Positions 55,442 to 64,000 of a stretch of 64,000 bases of DNA are shown here, one piece after another. The translations under genes and the position numbers were made by a program. Below the pieces are notes generated by a model. The model was not told the origin of the DNA. It did not search any database and worked only from the letters and a program-made list of their open reading frames with translations. The number at the start of each line of letters is the position of its first letter. The stretch's first letter is position 1. The stretch comes from Flavobacteriaceae bacterium MAR_2010_188 (lineage in GTDB: Bacteria; Bacteroidota; Bacteroidia; Flavobacteriales; Flavobacteriaceae): NCBI GenBank assembly GCA_900104375.1, contig LT629302.1:2253501-2317500 (forward strand). The letters are read 5' to 3'.

Positions 55442-56074
55442 ATGACTTCCAAGAATAAAGGCATACTGTTTTCTATTCTATTCATAGGAATGCTCACAAT
55501 TTCCTGGACAGCCAAAAACAATAAATCTTCGGACTACGTTACGTTTGAAAAAGACAGTATAGCTTCTGCCAAAGCATTTTTAGGTGTTTATGAAGTCCTG
55601 ATGTCTCCAAGATGTCTAAACTGCCATCCTAAAGGTGATGTTCCTTTACAGGGAGACGACAGTCATTTACATACCATGCTTCCTAAACGAGGGACAGACG
55701 GAAAAGGTATTTACGCCATGAAGTGTACCAATTGCCATCAAAAAGAAAATTCTCCTGGGCTGCACGCACCTCCAGGAAACTCTGTTTGGCATTTACCACC
55801 CGCAGATATGAAGATGGTTTTTGAAGGCAAAACTCCATATGAACTTGCTACCCAAATGTTAGATCCAAAACGCAACGGAAATAAAACTACAGAAGAGCTG
55901 ATAGAACATGTAAGTGCTGACAGTCTGGTGCTATGGGGCTGGAAACCTGGCGAAGGACGTTCGTTACCTCCAATGGCGCATGATAAATTTGCGGAAATGT
56001 TTAAAACATGGATTGAAAAAGGATCTTTTGCTCCAGATAGGAATCTACCAGCAAAAATGAAACCTTCAAAATAA
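55442..56074 (+). CDS. diheme c-type cytochrome, electron acceptor of the Mo enzyme
   Basis: About 210 aa from the ATG at 55442 (an in-frame ATG at 55418 is possible); signal or anchor helix GILFSILFIGMLTIS. Two heme sites, CLNCH and CTNCH, are about 40 residues apart. PPADMKMVFEG and LPPMAHDKFAEMF carry candidate axial methionines. It lies 37 bases after iorB, so it probably takes electrons from the 2Fe-2S subunit. Confidence 0.85.
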   Translation: MTSKNKGILFSILFIGMLTISWTAKNNKSSDYVTFEKDSIASAKAFLGVYEVLMSPRCLNCHPKGDVPLQGDDSHLHTMLPKRGTDGKGIYAMKCTNCHQKENSPGLHAPPGNSVWHLPPADMKMVFEGKTPYELATQMLDPKRNGNKTTEELIEHVSADSLVLWGWKPGEGRSLPPMAHDKFAEMFKTWIEKGSFAPDRNLPAKMKPSK

Positions 56075-56075
56075 A

Positions 56076-57293
56076 TTAAACAACTTCTGCCACTACGAAG
56101 GTACTACCGCCTACGAAAATGAGGTCATTTTTTTCTGCGGAAATCTTCGCAGCATATAGGGCATCGTTGACGCTTGGGTAGGCAGCTCCATCGATTCCAT
56201 AGTGGTTAAATTTTGCTTGCAAAAGATTTACCGCAAGCCCTCGTGCAATGTTTGGTGAACACAAAAAATATTTGGCGTGCCTGGGTAAAATCGGAAGAAT
56301 TGAATCTAAATCCTTATCCGCTACCACCCCAAAAACAATATGAAGCTGATTATATTCTTGTTCTGCAAGTTGATTAACTACATAAGTTAGACCTTCCTTG
56401 TTATGCGCAGTATCACAAATTACCCTTGGACTTTCTTGAAGAGTTTGCCAACGGCCCATTAATCCAGTATTCCCTACAACATGTAATAAGCCATTTTCGA
56501 CATCGTCATCAGGTAAATGATATCCGAGGTTTTTTAAGATTGAAATGGTTTGAAGTACGGTCTTGATGTTTTTTTCTTGGTATTTCCCTTCTAAATCTGA
56601 CTTTAGCTGAGTCTTGACCAATTTATCTGCATAATAAATATCCGAATTCCTTTCGCTGGAAATTTGGTTGAAAACCGGCTCGATTTCAGATTGGGTTTCA
56701 CCAATAACCACAGGAATATACTTCTTTATTATACCAGCCTTTTCATATGCAATAGCGTCCAAAGTATTTCCTAACATCGACATATGATCAAAGCCAATAT
56801 TAGTAATTACGGAAACTTCTGGGGTAATAATATTTGTTGAATCCAATCTTCCACCCAATCCAACTTCAATAATGGCTATATCAACATCTTCTTGAGAAAA
56901 GTAATCGAAAGCCATTCCCACCGTCATTTCGAAAAATGATAATGAGTTATTTTCAAGGAATACTTTATTGTTTTCGATGAAATCTACCACGTAATCTTCG
57001 GTAATGACTTCACCGTTAATCTTTATTCGTTCTCGAAAATCCTTTAGATGTGGTGAGGTGTATAAACCCGTTTTATAGCCCGCTGTTTGAAATATTGAAG
57101 CTAACATATGGCTAACGGAACCTTTACCGTTGGTACCAGCTACATGAACACTTTTAAAATTCTGTTCTGGATTATCTAAGTGACTAGAGAGTTTTACAGT
57201 GTTGCTTAAATCTTTCTTAAAGGCAGATTTGCCAATATTCTGATACATAGGAAGCTGCTGGAACATCCATTCTACTGTATCCTGATAAGACAT
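56076..57293 (-). CDS. folC: bifunctional folylpolyglutamate/dihydrofolate synthase
   Basis: A 405-aa Mur-ligase-like enzyme adding glutamate to folates. ATP loop AGTNGKGSVSHMLASIFQTAG, YTSPHLKDFRERI, EVGLGGRLDSTNII, NIGFDHMSMLGNTLDAIAYEKAGIIK and DTAHNKEGL are all present. It is convergent with the cytochrome gene (1 base apart) and starts 3 bases after tonB. Confidence 0.94.
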   Translation of the reverse strand: MSYQDTVEWMFQQLPMYQNIGKSAFKKDLSNTVKLSSHLDNPEQNFKSVHVAGTNGKGSVSHMLASIFQTAGYKTGLYTSPHLKDFRERIKINGEVITEDYVVDFIENNKVFLENNSLSFFEMTVGMAFDYFSQEDVDIAIIEVGLGGRLDSTNIITPEVSVITNIGFDHMSMLGNTLDAIAYEKAGIIKKYIPVVIGETQSEIEPVFNQISSERNSDIYYADKLVKTQLKSDLEGKYQEKNIKTVLQTISILKNLGYHLPDDDVENGLLHVVGNTGLMGRWQTLQESPRVICDTAHNKEGLTYVVNQLAEQEYNQLHIVFGVVADKDLDSILPILPRHAKYFLCSPNIARGLAVNLLQAKFNHYGIDGAAYPSVNDALYAAKISAEKNDLIFVGGSTFVVAEVV

Positions 57294-57296
57294 TTG

Positions 57297-58181
57297 TTAC
57301 TGGGAAATATCGAAATTAATACTAACGAAACCGATCTGTCTAGCAGGAGCCTTAGAATCGGCAGGCCATTTATGGGAAAGTGCGATTTTTTCCGCAGGCT
57401 CTAAAAGACAAGAAGCCGCATTAGTTGTACCTCTAACACCGGCTTGGGCCTTAACCACATTACCATTTCGGTCTACTTCAATCTGAACCACTACCAAACC
57501 ATATTCGTTGCAATCTTGTTTGTAGATTTGTCGGGTTGGTCTTCCACGTCCGTTTAGACCATAGCCAACTCCACCTTTTCCGGGGCCAGAACCTCCAAAA
57601 TAACTCGGAGCGTAAGGGTCTCCATCGCGTTGGCCTTTATCACCTGCTCTGCTATCCGGACCTTCTCCACCTTTCTCTGAGCCTTCAGATTTACTTACTC
57701 CACCAATCAGAGCATCAAGTTTATCTTTTTTGGCTTGTTCTTCTCTTTGTTTACGCTCTTCGGCATCTCTCTTTTCTTTGGCGATTTTTTCAGCTTCAGC
57801 TTTAGCACGTGCTTCAGCATTGGCCTTAGCTTGTGCTGCTTCTTTCTGTTTCTTTATTGCAATAGCCTCTTCGTTATCTGCGGTAAGAACATTTTCGGTC
57901 TTAGGTTGGCTCGCCGCAGGTTCCTCTTTTGCAGGTTCAACCTTCTCTTCCACAACTTTAGGCTGTTCAATTATTTTTTCTGGCTCTGATTTTATGGGTT
58001 TTGTGGGCTGAACTGCTCCACTTCCATAATCAGTTGTTCCAAAATTAACGGCAACACCATATTCTAATGGCGGATCAAAATATGGAGGACCTACCACAAA
58101 CAATAGCAGCACAAGAATAACCACAATGAGTGTTGTAATTCTAGCTGAATTCCGTTCGTGTTTTGTATCCAAATATTTCAT
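57297..58181 (-). CDS. tonB: TonB-family energy transducer
   Basis: A 294-aa protein with one N-terminal membrane helix (about residues 14-36), a long Pro/Lys/Glu and Ala-rich coiled linker (about 60-160), a Gly-rich segment, and a C-terminal TonB/TolA-like domain (GLVVVQIEVDRNGNVVKAQAGVRGTTN). It works with ExbB and ExbD just upstream to drive outer-membrane uptake or TolA-type functions. Confidence 0.88.
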   Translation of the reverse strand: MKYLDTKHERNSARITTLIVVILVLLLFVVGPPYFDPPLEYGVAVNFGTTDYGSGAVQPTKPIKSEPEKIIEQPKVVEEKVEPAKEEPAASQPKTENVLTADNEEAIAIKKQKEAAQAKANAEARAKAEAEKIAKEKRDAEERKQREEQAKKDKLDALIGGVSKSEGSEKGGEGPDSRAGDKGQRDGDPYAPSYFGGSGPGKGGVGYGLNGRGRPTRQIYKQDCNEYGLVVVQIEVDRNGNVVKAQAGVRGTTNAASCLLEPAEKIALSHKWPADSKAPARQIGFVSINFDISQ

Positions 58182-58199
58182 GCAATTCTTTATGTACTA

Positions 58200-58592
58200 T
58201 TATTCCGGCTTAACCGCTAATATTACTTTAAACTTATTACGATTAGCAATATCCATAACCTTCACAACATTCTCGATAGGCACAGTTTTCTCGGCCCTTA
58301 ATACTATGGTTTGCTGGTCATCACCCGCAAGAGCAGTGACCAGTTCGTTTTCTAGAACACTTTCACCAACTAACTTCTGATCTACATAATATCTCAGGTC
58401 TTCAGTAATGCTTACAGCAATAGAATTTTTATTTTCTGTTTTACCGCTAGCCTTCGGTAATAGAATATCAATGGCACTTGTAGTGACTAAGGTTGAAGCA
58501 ATCATAAAAAATATAAGTAACAGGAACACGATATCCGTCATGGACGACATATTGAATTCTGGTGTAACTTTATTTCTTCCTCTAATATTCAT
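58200..58592 (-). CDS. exbD: ExbD/TolR biopolymer transport protein
   Basis: A 130-aa protein with one membrane helix (MTDIVFLLLIFFMIAS), including the conserved Asp in SSMTDIVFLLL, and a periplasmic domain ending FKVILAVKPE. It is between exbB and tonB in one operon. Confidence 0.93.
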   Translation of the reverse strand: MNIRGRNKVTPEFNMSSMTDIVFLLLIFFMIASTLVTTSAIDILLPKASGKTENKNSIAVSITEDLRYYVDQKLVGESVLENELVTALAGDDQQTIVLRAEKTVPIENVVKVMDIANRNKFKVILAVKPE

Positions 58593-58593
58593 A

Positions 58594-59301
58594 TTAAATA
58601 GGTTCGTTAAGGTGATCCAAAAATTCTAAAGAATTTGCTTCCATCTGGTAGACCACTTTATCCGTTCTAACCACTAAATGGTTGTATGCTATATAGGCAA
58701 CAATACCTACAATTAGTCCTGCAACTGTAGTCGTCATCGCAGTATAAAGACCTCCTGCGAGTACATCCATTTGTATAGTACCACCTGCATTCGCCAATTC
58801 GAATATTGCTATAATCATACCAATTACCGTTCCCAAGAAACCAATCATAGGCGCCGCACCAGAAATTGTCGCCAACATACTAACGTTTTTCTCTAGGCTA
58901 TAAATCTCTAATCTACCAGCATTTTCAATGGTTGTGTTGATGTCTGCCAACGGCTTTCCTATCCGAGAAATTCCTTTGCTGATTAATCTTGAAACTGGGG
59001 TATTTTGTTTGGCGCAAAGAACTTGAGCCGAATCAATTTTACCATTGGTGACGTGGTCTTTAATTTGATTCATAAAGTTTGCATCTACTTTAGATGCGTC
59101 CTTAATAGCGAACAACCTTTCAAAGTAAATATAAATTGCAACCACCAATAATATGAAGAGGATACCGATAATCAACATCCCGGCAAGTCCACCACTACTG
59201 ATCAATTCAATAATCGACAGGGTTTTTTGTACTGGTTCTTCATCCTGCATCACTTCTGCAGTATCTTGAATATTACTAAGTAATATCATATTTAAACTCA
59301 T
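58594..59301 (-). CDS. exbB: ExbB/TolQ/MotA proton channel protein
   Basis: A 235-aa protein with three membrane helices: about residues 35-60, then the pair GTVIGMIIAIFELANAGG-type and LYTAMTTTVAGLIVGIVAYIAYNHLV. TISGAAPMIGFLGTVIGMI is the family signature. One base separates it from exbD. Confidence 0.93.
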   Translation of the reverse strand: MSLNMILLSNIQDTAEVMQDEEPVQKTLSIIELISSGGLAGMLIIGILFILLVVAIYIYFERLFAIKDASKVDANFMNQIKDHVTNGKIDSAQVLCAKQNTPVSRLISKGISRIGKPLADINTTIENAGRLEIYSLEKNVSMLATISGAAPMIGFLGTVIGMIIAIFELANAGGTIQMDVLAGGLYTAMTTTVAGLIVGIVAYIAYNHLVVRTDKVVYQMEANSLEFLDHLNEPI

Positions 59302-59354
59302 TAGATTTTTGTTTGATTAGTTATTTAACGTCCAAAAAATGACTTAAGTATATA

Positions 59355-60752
59355 TTAAAAAATTGTTCTTGTAAACATGAAAACTGCAGTACCGGCTAAA
59401 AATCCGATAAGTGCTAACCAAGAGATTTTTTTAATGTACCAAAAGAAGTTTATTTTCTCCATTCCCATTGCTACAACTCCTGCCGCAGACCCAATAATAA
59501 GCATACTTCCACCGGTACCGGCAGAATATGCTATAAAGTGCCAAAGTTCGTTATCCATTGGCTCGGAGAACATACCTAAACTCGCCGCTACTAACGGTAC
59601 GTTGTCAATTACAGCAGACCCTACCCCAAGAAGAATAATCACCAGATCCGAAACGCCTTCATGATGAAGCTCCGTACCCATCATCGGCATGCTTTCCTTT
59701 AATGTAGATGCGAAATTGAACAAAATGCCCAGAGATTCTAAAGCAGCAACTGCCATCAAAATCCCCAAGAAAAAGAGGATACTCGGAAGCTCAATTTTAG
59801 AAAGTGAATGATGCACTGGACTATGCGCAGATTCTTGTTCACTTTCCTCATCATCAAATTGGGTCATACTAAATTTAGAATTAGTATAGACTTCAGCAAA
59901 TATGGCCACTACACCTAAAGAGAGCATCATTCCGACGTATGGCGGTAGGTGTGTAATCGTCTTAAATATTGGCACAAATACAATCGCTCCCAATCCTAAG
60001 TATAACATAGTAGAGCTAAAACTACTTTTAGGTTTAGCATTGACTTCCTTATCTTCAAGTTCTAGTTTCCCTTTAAAGACAGGTAATAGAGACGCTATAA
60101 ATGTTGGCAATACCATACATATTAGAGATGGCAGGAACAAGTATACAAATAAATGCCCTGTAGATACCTTTTTGCCGATCCACAGCATAGTGGTGGTTAC
60201 GTCGCCTATAGGTGACCAGGCACCACCAGCATTTGCAGCGATAATAATCAGACCGGCAAAATAGAGTCTAACATCCCGATCTTTAACAACTTTTTGAAGT
60301 ATAGAAATTAAAACTATGGTAGCAGTTAGGTTGTCTATAATCGCAGATAATATAAATGCTAAAAATGAAAAAATCCATAATAATTTCTTCTTGCTCCTAG
60401 TTGTAATGAAGCTTTTTATAGTAGAAAAACCATCAAAATAATCGATGATTTCTACAATTGTCATTGCTCCCAACAAGAATACTAATATTTCTGCAGTCTT
60501 ACCTAAATGATGCAAAAGTGTTTCTTCCATAAACACCATTTTCTCTTCATGGCCAAAACTTTTAAAACCTTCAACTAAAGAATGCTCGGCAGAATCAAAC
60601 CATTCTGAAAAGCCATCGATCCCTAAAGAAATTAACGCCCAACTCACCGCCATCATTACCAGAGCAGGTATTAATTTATCTATTTTTATGCTATGCTCGA
60701 GGGTTATGGCCAGATAGCCAAATACAAAAACTAAAATTATTACGGTTTCCAT
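59355..60752 (-). CDS. nhaD: Na+/H+ antiporter NhaD
   Basis: A 465-aa polytopic antiporter of the IT superfamily. Seen: the long N-terminal helices, HHLGKTAEILVFLLGAMTIVEIIDYFDGF, DNLTATIVLISIL, ANAGGAWSPIGDVTTTMLWIGKK, and the C-terminal DNVPLVAASLGMF and GTGGSMLIIGSAAGVVAMG. It should exchange Na+ or Li+ for H+ and, with Nqr, supports a sodium-using marine lifestyle. Confidence 0.92.
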   Translation of the reverse strand: METVIILVFVFGYLAITLEHSIKIDKLIPALVMMAVSWALISLGIDGFSEWFDSAEHSLVEGFKSFGHEEKMVFMEETLLHHLGKTAEILVFLLGAMTIVEIIDYFDGFSTIKSFITTRSKKKLLWIFSFLAFILSAIIDNLTATIVLISILQKVVKDRDVRLYFAGLIIIAANAGGAWSPIGDVTTTMLWIGKKVSTGHLFVYLFLPSLICMVLPTFIASLLPVFKGKLELEDKEVNAKPKSSFSSTMLYLGLGAIVFVPIFKTITHLPPYVGMMLSLGVVAIFAEVYTNSKFSMTQFDDEESEQESAHSPVHHSLSKIELPSILFFLGILMAVAALESLGILFNFASTLKESMPMMGTELHHEGVSDLVIILLGVGSAVIDNVPLVAASLGMFSEPMDNELWHFIAYSAGTGGSMLIIGSAAGVVAMGMEKINFFWYIKKISWLALIGFLAGTAVFMFTRTIF

Positions 60753-60762
60753 ACAGTTGGTG

Positions 60763-61989
60763 TTATATTAATTGACTTAAGGCAATTTCAAATGCCGTTT
60801 CACTAATTCCTATTTTTTTCGGATTCTTGTCGTAAACATTTACTAACGCTCTTCTAATGGTTTCAGAAGTATCATTAAAAATTGCTTCGTCCGTCATTTC
60901 TACTCGCTTCTCCATAAAATAAGCAAAGACCCGTGCCATACCACAGTTTGAGATAAAATCTGGTATTAAGCTCACTTTTTGGTCGGTGTATTCCATTATG
61001 GGGCCAAAGAAAATTTCCTTATCCGCAAAAGGCACATTGGCGCCACTGGTAATTACTTCTAGCCCTCCTTCAATCAGTTCGTCAATCTGCTTTTTTGTAA
61101 TTAATCGAGATGCCGCACATGGAGCAAAAACCTCAGTCTTTATTTGCCATATTCTCTCGTTGATTTCTTCAAAAGGAATCAATTTTTCGGCAAACAAATT
61201 ATTGCCATGTTTATTTAAATACAGATTTAATATTTCGTCGTAGCTAAATCCTTGCTCATTGATCAATCCACCTACAATATCAATAATTCCAACGACTTTT
61301 GCACCCATTTTTGAAAAATAAAATGCCGCCGCAGCGCCCACATTTCCAAATCCTTGAACCACAACTCTTTTACCAACAACTGATTCGCCTTGGATATCGT
61401 AAAACTGGTTGGCTGCTTCAGCAACACCAAATCCGGTAATCATATCTGCAACGGTATATTTTCTTCTGATGGCTGGAGTGTAGTTAAGGTCATCAATGAC
61501 CTTTATAACGCCATGCCTTAGTTGGCCAATCCTATTTATTTTGTCGGCTTCAGTAGGTTTAAAGTGACCATTAAAGACACCTTCTTGCGGATGCCATACG
61601 CCACTATTCTCCGTAATTGGGATTACCTCATGGATTTCATCAACATTAAGATCACCACCGGTTCCGTAATAGCTTTTTAATAAAGGTGCAACAGCTTTAT
61701 ACCAACGTTCTAAAACACCGGTTTTACGAGGGTCATTCGGGTCGAAGTTAATCCCAGATTTAGCACCTCCTATTTTTGGGCCAGAAACCGTAAATTTAAC
61801 TTCCATGGTTTTGGCCAATGAGAGAACCTCATTCATATCAAGACCTTTCCTCATTCTTGTACCACCACCAGCAGCGCCGCCCCTTAAAGAATTAATCACT
61901 GCCCAACCTTCTGCTTCAGTTTCTGGGTCTTTCCAATTAAATACAATTTCGGGTGATTTTTCTTCGTACGCAAGAAGTAATTCTTTCAT
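60763..61989 (-). CDS. Glu/Leu/Phe/Val-type amino acid dehydrogenase
   Basis: A 408-aa enzyme. The substrate-side lysines are in RGGAAGGGTRMRKGLDMNEVLSLAKTMEVKFTVSGPKIGGAKSGIN; the NAD fold GFGNVGAAAAFYFSKMGAKVVGI follows; ADVIT-like VITSGANVPF ends it. Lacking the usual AGPKGGV-type motifs, its amino acid is uncertain: leucine, valine or phenylalanine are candidates. It lies 10 bases upstream of nhaD. Confidence 0.88.
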   Translation of the reverse strand: MKELLLAYEEKSPEIVFNWKDPETEAEGWAVINSLRGGAAGGGTRMRKGLDMNEVLSLAKTMEVKFTVSGPKIGGAKSGINFDPNDPRKTGVLERWYKAVAPLLKSYYGTGGDLNVDEIHEVIPITENSGVWHPQEGVFNGHFKPTEADKINRIGQLRHGVIKVIDDLNYTPAIRRKYTVADMITGFGVAEAANQFYDIQGESVVGKRVVVQGFGNVGAAAAFYFSKMGAKVVGIIDIVGGLINEQGFSYDEILNLYLNKHGNNLFAEKLIPFEEINERIWQIKTEVFAPCAASRLITKKQIDELIEGGLEVITSGANVPFADKEIFFGPIMEYTDQKVSLIPDFISNCGMARVFAYFMEKRVEMTDEAIFNDTSETIRRALVNVYDKNPKKIGISETAFEIALSQLI

Positions 61990-62041
61990 TAAATATTTGG
62001 TTGAATTAACAAAGATAAAAAACTAAAAATCCCATGGAATT

Positions 62042-63124
62042 TTAATATGTACTATTTTCTGGTCGATATATCTTACCGCTTGAATGATCCCGTAAAGCTC
62101 CAGTAACAGTACTTAAACAATTAACTTCGTTTCTCATCTTAAGCGCACCAAGAAGCGCAAAAACCAAGGCTTCCTTAAATTCTATGATTTCTGATGAAGG
62201 TTTAATAACTTTTATAGCCGATAAATTCTCGATGCGTCTCATCAAAAAAGTATTGTAAACCCCACCACCTGTAAATAATGCTTTTTTATCTTCAGCGTTC
62301 CTAAATTGATTAGTGATTTGTATAGCAAAATGTTCTATACACGTTCTCAATATATCCTTAACGGGTAGTTTGTAAGCTTCTGTAATCGGGAGAAAATTTG
62401 CACTCACCCATTCTATTCCTAGAGACTTTGGATACCCTTTCTTATAAAATTGAATTGAATTTAATTGATTTAACAGCTCAAGATTTAATTCTCCTGTTAA
62501 AGCTAGTTTGCCTTCATCATCATATGGTTTACCAACTTCTTGAGTATAATGGTTCAGGACAATATTTAAAGGACATACATCATAAGCAATTCGTTCACCT
62601 TTAATTTCAGTTGAAATATTTGCAAATCCACCTAAATTTACGCAAAAATCATAGTCACCAAATAAGAGCAAATCACCAATAGGTACCAATGGTGCACCTT
62701 GCCCTCCCATTTCTACATCTTCAACCCTAAAGTCGCAAACAACCGTCAGTTTAATAAGATTCGCCAGCTCAGGTAAATTCCCGATTTGATAAGTAATTCC
62801 CTTTTCGGGTTCATGAAGTGCGGTATGCCCATGACTGCTAATAAAGTCTAAATCATCAATCTTATTTTCTTGGGTAAAATTTACAACGGTTTCAGCTAGA
62901 TACTTGGTATAATCTTTATCAATATGTGCAAGCTCTGATGGTGAAAATTTAACCAAGTCTTTAAGAGTATCGTACCAATAATCTGAATACCCGATGGTTT
63001 TGCAGTCATGCATTTTATATTTCCAAACTTCTTGGTGTTTATCTAAAGTTACATAGGCAAGATCTATCCCATCTAAAGATGTCCCAGACATGATTCCCAA
63101 TATTTTATACGTGTCTTTCGTCAT
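62042..63124 (-). CDS. anmK: anhydro-N-acetylmuramic acid kinase
   Basis: About 360 aa. The kinase phosphorylates and opens 1,6-anhydroMurNAc from cell-wall turnover. Signature GIMSGTSLDGIDLAYV, SSHGHTALHEP, RVEDVEMGGQGAPLVP, NLGGFANIS, and the late FTGGGVYNTFLMRRI. The frame runs to 63181, but the ATG at 63124 (MTKDTYKILGIM) is the natural start. Confidence 0.93.
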   Translation of the reverse strand: MTKDTYKILGIMSGTSLDGIDLAYVTLDKHQEVWKYKMHDCKTIGYSDYWYDTLKDLVKFSPSELAHIDKDYTKYLAETVVNFTQENKIDDLDFISSHGHTALHEPEKGITYQIGNLPELANLIKLTVVCDFRVEDVEMGGQGAPLVPIGDLLLFGDYDFCVNLGGFANISTEIKGERIAYDVCPLNIVLNHYTQEVGKPYDDEGKLALTGELNLELLNQLNSIQFYKKGYPKSLGIEWVSANFLPITEAYKLPVKDILRTCIEHFAIQITNQFRNAEDKKALFTGGGVYNTFLMRRIENLSAIKVIKPSSEIIEFKEALVFALLGALKMRNEVNCLSTVTGALRDHSSGKIYRPENSTY

Positions 63125-63170
63125 ATTCGTAAAAATAATAATCCTGATCGAAAATTTTTTAATAAAGACA

Positions 63171-63178
63171 TATCTTTG
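63171..63178 (+). promoter_or_regulatory. -7 element of the acyl-CoA dehydrogenase gene
   Basis: TATCTTTG matches TAnnTTTG exactly and lies 38 bases before the ATG at 63217. No clear -33 TTG at the usual distance. Confidence 0.5.
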
Positions 63179-63216
63179 CAATCAATTTTTAATAATAATT
63201 TAATTCTTAAAATTAT

Positions 63217-64000
63217 ATGGATTTTAGCCTTTCCGAAGAGCAAAAAATGGTTCGCGACGCAGCTCGGGATTTTGCGGTAAATGAATTGTTACCAGGAGTT
63301 ATTGAGCGAGATGAGAAACAGCATTTCCCAGATGAATTGGTCCAGAAAATGGCAGATTTAGGATTTATGGGCGCGATGGTTGATCCAAAGTATGGCGGAA
63401 GCGGACTCGATGCAGTTTCATATGTTTTGATTATGGAAGAATTGTCTAAAATTGATGCTTCTGCCTCAGTTATTGTATCGGTAAATAATTCTCTAGTCTG
63501 CTATGGAATTGAAGCTCACGGTACTGAAGAGCAAAAGCAGAAATATTTGACCAAACTTGCGAGTGGTGAATATATCGGTGCTTTTTGTCTAAGTGAACCT
63601 GAAGCTGGTAGCGACGCGACATCACAACGCACCACCGCCATCGATAAAGGTGACCATTATCTTCTTAATGGTACAAAAAACTGGATTACAAATGGGGGAC
63701 GTGCACATGTCTATTTGGTCATGGCGCAGACAGATAAAGAATTAGCCTATAAAGGAATTAATGCTTTTATAGTTGAAAAAGGTATGGATGGCTTTGATAT
63801 TGGTCCAAAAGAAAATAAATTAGGAATTAGAGGAAGCGATACCCACACTTTACAGTTTAATGATGTGAAAGTTCCTAAAGAAAATAGACTTGGGGACGAT
63901 GGCTTTGGATTTAAGTTTGCGATGAAGACACTCTCAGGGGGTAGAATAGGAATTGCTGCCCAAGCGCTTGGCATTGCCTCTGGAGCTTTTGATCTTTCTT
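63217..64000 (+). CDS. acyl-CoA dehydrogenase, N-terminal part
   Basis: The gene runs off the window. The visible 261 codons begin MDFSLSEEQKMVRDAARDFA (first helical domain), with GFMGAMVDPKYGGSGLDAVSYV, CLSEPEAGSDATSQ (FAD-contact motif) and NGTKNWITNGGRAHVYLVMA in the middle beta domain, then GIRGSDTHTLQFNDVKVP and the start of the last domain GGRIGIAAQALGIASG. It oxidises acyl-CoA to enoyl-CoA; a short-chain (butyryl-CoA-type) member is likely. The catalytic Glu lies beyond the window. Confidence 0.93.
   Translation, partial: MDFSLSEEQKMVRDAARDFAVNELLPGVIERDEKQHFPDELVQKMADLGFMGAMVDPKYGGSGLDAVSYVLIMEELSKIDASASVIVSVNNSLVCYGIEAHGTEEQKQKYLTKLASGEYIGAFCLSEPEAGSDATSQRTTAIDKGDHYLLNGTKNWITNGGRAHVYLVMAQTDKELAYKGINAFIVEKGMDGFDIGPKENKLGIRGSDTHTLQFNDVKVPKENRLGDDGFGFKFAMKTLSGGRIGIAAQALGIASGAFDLS

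Noticed and set aside
57730..58011. Plus-strand frame opposite tonB
   Set aside because: Shadow of the Ala/Lys/Glu coiled linker in tonB; hydrophobic look is an artefact of the antisense codons.

Overview
The window comes from an AT-rich member of the Bacteroidota, most likely a marine Flavobacteriaceae. The evidence is a type IX secretion/gliding cluster (porV, porU, gldJ, a T9SS plug protein), a sodium-pumping Nqr complex, an NhaD antiporter, a PafA phosphatase, many lipoprotein signals, -7 elements of the TAnnTTTG type, and few recognisable Shine-Dalgarno sites. The genus cannot be decided from the sequence alone. Most of the window is ordinary core chromosome. The accessory-looking parts are a molybdenum-cofactor region (about 41.3-56.1 kb) and a small integrated element beside a tRNA-Val gene.

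Layout. 0-2.6 kb: end of a SAM methyltransferase gene, apbE, a small conserved protein, and a cytochrome c lipoprotein. 2.65-8.8 kb: nqrABCDEF on the minus strand; ApbE probably attaches FMN to NqrB and NqrC. 9-17.3 kb: T9SS plug protein, apaG, proline catabolism (pruA), a FucP-like transporter, rsmG, a fatty acid desaturase and an aminotransferase. 17.6-28.7 kb: PafA phosphatase, an Mla-type lipid ABC transporter, a DUF389 protein, mannose-1-P guanylyltransferase, a SprT-like protein, a secreted vanadium haloperoxidase-like enzyme, an SDR enzyme and an M28 peptidase. 28.9-40.8 kb: pdhC-pdhA-cdd, then porV-porU, divergent gldJ, and murF.

40.8-50.3 kb: a cluster for molybdenum cofactor synthesis lies between two tRNA-Val genes (GAC on minus, TAC on plus). 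Its order is xdhC, mocA-like, moaD, moaE, moaA, moaC, mobA, moeB-rhodanese, moeA, then an M23 peptidase lipoprotein and a TauE/SafE exporter. The moeB reading frame is broken at an A7 run. 50.25-52.56 kb: a 2.17-kb element bounded by 140-bp near-identical direct repeats that begin in the 3' end of tRNA-Val(TAC). It carries a decayed tyrosine-integrase fragment, an initiator-tRNA-like sequence at the break, and one intact cargo gene for a cysteine-rich lipoprotein. 52.7-56.1 kb: a periplasmic isoquinoline-oxidoreductase-type molybdoenzyme (2Fe-2S subunit, Tat-exported Mo subunit, diheme cytochrome c), the likely client of the cofactor genes. 56-64 kb: folC, TonB-ExbD-ExbB, nhaD, an amino acid dehydrogenase, anmK, and the start of an acyl-CoA dehydrogenase gene.

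No CRISPR array, anti-phage system, rRNA or replication origin was seen. The features most worth a second look are the moeB frameshift, the mini-element with its cysteine-rich cargo, and a string of hairpins holding a tRNA-Val fragment at about 41.03-41.21 kb.
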